This document shows positions 6,375 to 8,557 of a stretch of DNA of 8,557 nt, one piece after another (the first letter of the stretch is position 1; each line of letters opens with the position of its first letter). This DNA comes from Bacteroidota bacterium (GTDB lineage Bacteria > Bacteroidota > Bacteroidia > Chitinophagales > Chitinophagaceae). Below the pieces are notes generated by a model that was given only the letters and a program-made list of their open reading frames with translations, was not told the DNA's origin and made no database searches. Location of the stretch: contig JAFAGE010000273.1 of the NCBI GenBank assembly GCA_023423015.1, positions 1-8,557 of the forward strand. The letters run 5' to 3'. The position numbers were made by a program, and so were the translations under genes.

Positions 6375-7312
6375 CAAAATATTTTTTTGCGAAGAAAGGA
6401 CCAGCCAATGATAAGTGAGATAACAAGCGACAATGATACCGGTATATAAAACGCGTAAGGCGATTTTGAATACGGAATGGGCACGTTCATGCCGTAGATA
6501 CTGGCTACCAACACGGGAAAAGTCAACACGATGGTAATTACGGAAAGCCGTTTCAACACCTCGTTCTGGTTATTTGCAATAATGCTTGCAAATGCGTCGA
6601 GCGTGCTGCTAAGGATGTTTGTGTAGATATTCGCCATTTCAAGCGCCTGCGAATTATCTACAATTAAATCGTGCAGTATCTCTTTCTCGTCTTCAGTAAG
6701 GCCAAGAAAATTGGTGCGTTCAATTTTCATAAGCAACATTTCGTTCGAACGTAATGCCGTTACAAAATACACGAGACTTTTTTGAATCCGCATTAATTGA
6801 AGCAACTGTTCGTTCCGGTTTGCAGCATACAGTTTCTGCTCAAGCACATTTCTTCTCACGTTTATCTCCTTCAAAAATTCCATGTATGCCTGGATGATCT
6901 TTTCGAAGATCTTCAGCACCATCATATTCTTTTTGTCGGGATGCCTGTTCTGAAACGTACCTAAAAATTTTTTAATCGCTCCGTTGTCGAAAGAGTTCAC
7001 CGTTACAATCTGGTTGTGTGTTAAGATGATGCAGATTGGTATGGTGATGTAATAGGCGTCGCTTTCGTTGAACGAGTTGTTTTCTGTTGGTGTTTTAATC
7101 ACCACCAGTTTTACATTGTCTTCTTCTTCGAAGCGGCTGCGCTCATCGATATCGAGTGAGTCGGTAAGAAAGTCGAGCGGAATGTCGAGCGATGTAGACA
7201 GTTCAGAGAACTCTTCCTGTCTTAAAGGCGGTACAATATTGACCCATGATCCGTTTTCGGGCTTGGTGATTGCTACCGTTTGGTGGTTGATATTTTTGAA
7301 ATATTGAATCAT
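6374..7312 (-). CDS. corA: CorA-family magnesium/divalent cation transporter
   Basis: This 312-residue inner-membrane channel protein forms homopentamers for Mg2+ (or Co2+/Ni2+) uptake. The long N-terminal cytoplasmic domain ends in an extended helix rich in charged residues. Two membrane segments close the protein, at about 257-276 and 287-307. The signature YGMN at the end of the first (G274, M275, N276) is the selectivity loop, followed by VPIPYSKSPYAF where many relatives have a short acidic loop. The short C-terminal tail LRKKIF is basic, as expected for the cytoplasmic side. An in-frame TTG exists four codons upstream (7324). I chose the ATG at 7312 because a good -7 promoter box (7329-7322) would leave the TTG upstream of the transcript start. 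The stop overlaps the NUDIX start by one base, so the two form an operon. Confidence 0.95.
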   Translation of the reverse strand: MIQYFKNINHQTVAITKPENGSWVNIVPPLRQEEFSELSTSLDIPLDFLTDSLDIDERSRFEEEDNVKLVVIKTPTENNSFNESDAYYITIPICIILTHNQIVTVNSFDNGAIKKFLGTFQNRHPDKKNMMVLKIFEKIIQAYMEFLKEINVRRNVLEQKLYAANRNEQLLQLMRIQKSLVYFVTALRSNEMLLMKIERTNFLGLTEDEKEILHDLIVDNSQALEMANIYTNILSSTLDAFASIIANNQNEVLKRLSVITIVLTFPVLVASIYGMNVPIPYSKSPYAFYIPVSLSLVISLIIGWSFLRKKIF

Positions 7313-7321
7313 GGGGCGCGG

Positions 7322-7353
7322 CAAAGATAGGTGCGCTGCTAATCCAATTCAAT
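7322..7353 (-). promoter_or_regulatory. Bacteroidota-type promoter for corA-NUDIX
   Basis: On the minus strand the -7 element TATCTTTG (7329-7322) matches TAnnTTTG exactly. ATTG (7353-7350) stands 20 bases upstream and matches the -33 TTTG in three of four positions. The -33 part lies within the last codons of dapF. Only nine bases separate the -7 box from the corA ATG, so the transcript should have almost no leader. There is no Shine-Dalgarno sequence, in keeping with that. Confidence 0.6.
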
Positions 7354-8127
7354 ATCGCCTTCAAATACCTTCTCGGCAGGGCCGGAAAGCCAGATGTTTT
7401 TGTAAAAATTGTCGTTCACACGGTCGTATTCCACGTTCAGTTTTCCTCCTTTGGTGATCACCACCACGTCGTTGAACCCGGTTTCATTATGATAGCAGGC
7501 CAGTGCTGCAGCTGTTACACCCGTACCGCAGGAGAGTGTTTCATTTTCAACCCCGCGTTCATAGGTTCTTACATAAATCTCATCCTCGTCTTTGTGTTCC
7601 ACAAAATTCACGTTGATGCCTTCCTTCGCAAAAGGTTCGCTGTTCCGGATCTGCCTGCCCTTTGTGAACACGTCAAGTTTGTCGACTCCCGTCATGATCT
7701 TTACGTAGTGCGGGGAACCGGTGTTGAGAACGAAGTCGCCGCCGTTAACCGGTTTCACCTCAAACACATCCCGCATGCGCAGGCTCACGGTTCCATCGAG
7801 ATCAATTTCAGCTTCATGGTCGCCATCGATGGCGGAAAAAAGATATGAGTTCCGGTGAATACCCATGTGGTATGCAAATTTAACGAGGCAGCGACCTCCA
7901 TTACCACACATGCTGCTTTCGCGCCCATCCGAATTGTAATATTTCATTTCAAAGTCGAACGGTGGCTTCTGGTTCAGCAACATCAATCCGTCGGCACCGA
8001 TGCCGAAACGCCGGTCGCACAGGAAGTTGATCTGGGTGGTTGTCAGGTTCGAATATTCTCCTTTGCGGTTGTCGAGGATCACAAAATCATTTCCGGTTCC
8101 CTGGTACTTGTAAAAATGCACTCGCAT
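7339..8127 (-). CDS. dapF: Diaminopimelate epimerase
   Basis: This 262-residue cytosolic, cofactor-free epimerase converts LL- to meso-diaminopimelate, the penultimate step of lysine synthesis and the source of the peptidoglycan cross-linking residue. Both catalytic cysteines are present: C74 in the MCGNGGR segment and C200 in LSCGTG. The N-terminal substrate-contact motif KYQGTGNDF (7-15) and the FGIGADGL segment (41-48) are also typical. ERGVENETLSCGTG is the classical PROSITE-like block. The length is slightly short compared with the usual 270-280 but nothing essential is missing. The ATG at 8127 begins directly at the first strand (MRVHFYKYQG). A TAATTTTG promoter box lies eight bases upstream. 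The corA ATG follows the TAG stop by 26 bases but has its own promoter, so coupling to corA is optional. Confidence 0.97.
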   Translation of the reverse strand: MRVHFYKYQGTGNDFVILDNRKGEYSNLTTTQINFLCDRRFGIGADGLMLLNQKPPFDFEMKYYNSDGRESSMCGNGGRCLVKFAYHMGIHRNSYLFSAIDGDHEAEIDLDGTVSLRMRDVFEVKPVNGGDFVLNTGSPHYVKIMTGVDKLDVFTKGRQIRNSEPFAKEGINVNFVEHKDEDEIYVRTYERGVENETLSCGTGVTAAALACYHNETGFNDVVVITKGGKLNVEYDRVNDNFYKNIWLSGPAEKVFEGDIELD

Positions 8128-8135
8128 AAGTTGAG

Positions 8136-8143
8136 CAAAATTA
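8136..8143 (-). promoter_or_regulatory. -7 promoter box for dapF
   Basis: TAATTTTG on the minus strand fits TAnnTTTG exactly and lies eight bases before the dapF ATG. That is nearly the same distance as the corA box, which again predicts a near-leaderless mRNA. At the -33 distance (19-21 bases upstream) there is only GTTC or CGTT, inside a GTGA heptad repeat. The upstream half is therefore weak, or was replaced when the repeat arrived. Confidence 0.5.
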
Positions 8144-8144
8144 C

Positions 8145-8174
8145 GTGATAGGGGTGAGAAGTGAACGGTGAGAA
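8145..8174 (+). repeat. GTGA-type heptad cluster, plus orientation
   Basis: Three adjacent heptads, GTGAGAA (8154-8160), GTGAACG (8161-8167) and GTGAGAA (8168-8174), follow a fourth, GTGATAG (8145-8151), after a two-base slip. They are the same type as the left-edge array but lie on the opposite strand. They occupy the spacer directly upstream of the dapF -7 box. A run of six As follows on the plus strand (T6 on the minus strand, 8173-8178), which could help end phosphorylase transcription. Confidence 0.7.
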
Positions 8175-8193
8175 AAAAGGCATATGCGGTGAG

Positions 8194-8214
8194 GTTTCAC
8201 GTATGATGTTTCAC
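8194..8214 (-). repeat. GTGAAAC heptads overlapping the phosphorylase stop codon
   Basis: On the minus strand GTGAAAC (8214-8208), ATCATAC (8207-8201) and GTGAAAC (8200-8194) are three consecutive units in heptad register, the middle one degenerate. The phosphorylase TGA stop (8199-8197) is inside the last unit, and the upstream unit encodes the residues just before it. A GTGAG on the plus strand (8189-8193) immediately adjoins in inverted orientation, so the spacer holds units facing each other. Confidence 0.6.
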
Positions 8215-8557
8215 GCCTTCCAACGCCCTCCTTATCAGCTGGTCCACGGTCACCTGTGGCTGCTTTGAAAATTCACGCGTGACGCGGTTCGCTACTACTG
8301 CGTTGAGGGATAGGCAGTGATGCCCGAGAATTTTGCCCAGCCCGTATATGGCTGAAGTTTCCATTTCAAAATTGCAGATCCGGTGATGTCCTACCCGGAA
8401 AGCGGTAAACTTCTGCACCAGGTCGGGCTGAGCCAACCCGATCCTTAGAATTCTTCCCTGGGGTCCGTAAAAGCCGGGGCAGGATACCGTGATACCATGA
8501 TGGAAATCGTTAACAAAATGTTTCAATAGCGAAGGGGAGGCGCCGGTGATATAGGGA
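8197..8557 (-). CDS. Nucleoside phosphorylase (uridine/purine type), C-terminal part; 5' end outside the window
   Basis: Only the last 119 residues are visible; the reading frame stays open to the right edge. The fold is that of the PNP/UDP phosphorylase family, which splits nucleosides with phosphate for salvage. The diagnostic block NFEMETSAIYGLGKILGHH (about fragment residues 62-80) contains the EMET segment, equivalent to the EMES/EMEA motif that contacts the ribose hydroxyls. CPGFYGPQGRILR upstream of it resembles the region between phosphate and base sites in uridine phosphorylases of Bacteroidota. A TTG at 8526 is not the true start, because coding sequence clearly continues upstream (PYITGASPSL). 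The final residues GVKHHT and the TGA stop are encoded within a GTGAAAC heptad repeat. Uridine specificity is likely but cannot be settled without the N-terminal half. Confidence 0.88.
   Translation of the reverse strand, partial: PYITGASPSLLKHFVNDFHHGITVSCPGFYGPQGRILRIGLAQPDLVQKFTAFRVGHHRICNFEMETSAIYGLGKILGHHCLSLNAVVANRVTREFSKQPQVTVDQLIRRALEGVKHHT

Noticed and set aside
7313..7324. TTG start giving CorA four extra residues
   Set aside because: The ATG at 7312 is a better codon, and the promoter box at 7329-7322 overlaps the TTG, which would then not be transcribed.
8526..8557. Start of the phosphorylase gene at TTG 8526
   Set aside because: The frame continues open to the window edge with sensible residues, and the fragment lacks the N-terminal half of the family.

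Overview
This window looks like an ordinary chromosomal stretch from a member of the Bacteroidota, probably a Chitinophagaceae-like lineage. The family assignment is an inference from protein style and repeat type; no database was searched. The evidence is the lack of clear Shine-Dalgarno sequences, two promoter elements of the Bacteroidota type (-7 box TAnnTTTG) placed almost on the start codon, and a dinB gene joined to a short DnaE-type polymerase gene. All eight genes lie on the minus strand, so transcription runs from high to low coordinates. They are tightly packed and no gap exceeds about 100 bases.

In the direction of transcription, the right edge carries the C-terminal part of a uridine/purine nucleoside phosphorylase, cut by the window. 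A repeat-bearing spacer follows, then dapF (diaminopimelate epimerase; lysine and peptidoglycan precursor), corA (Mg2+/divalent-cation channel) and a NUDIX hydrolase whose ATG shares one base with the corA stop. After a 93-base spacer comes ahcY/sahH (S-adenosylhomocysteinase), then a 90-residue protein of unknown function, dinB (Y-family polymerase) and dnaE (a 973-residue C-family polymerase lacking the long C-terminal region of replicative DnaE). dinB and dnaE overlap by 67 bases.

The right half is housekeeping metabolism and transport with no obvious common pathway. The left half holds the most biology. dinB-dnaE is best read as a translesion-synthesis pair, comparable in concept to the imuB-dnaE2 mutagenesis cassettes, except that this Y-family member keeps its catalytic acids. 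Two inverted repeats fill the 32-base gap in front of dinB, and the small unknown gene immediately precedes it.

The most unusual non-coding signal is a heptanucleotide repeat built on GTGA. A five-unit array sits on the 3' end of dnaE at the left edge and supplies its stop codon. A second, mixed-orientation cluster lies between the phosphorylase gene and dapF and supplies the phosphorylase stop codon. I found no RNA genes, CRISPR array, insertion sequence or phage feature, and no clear new defence or mobile system.
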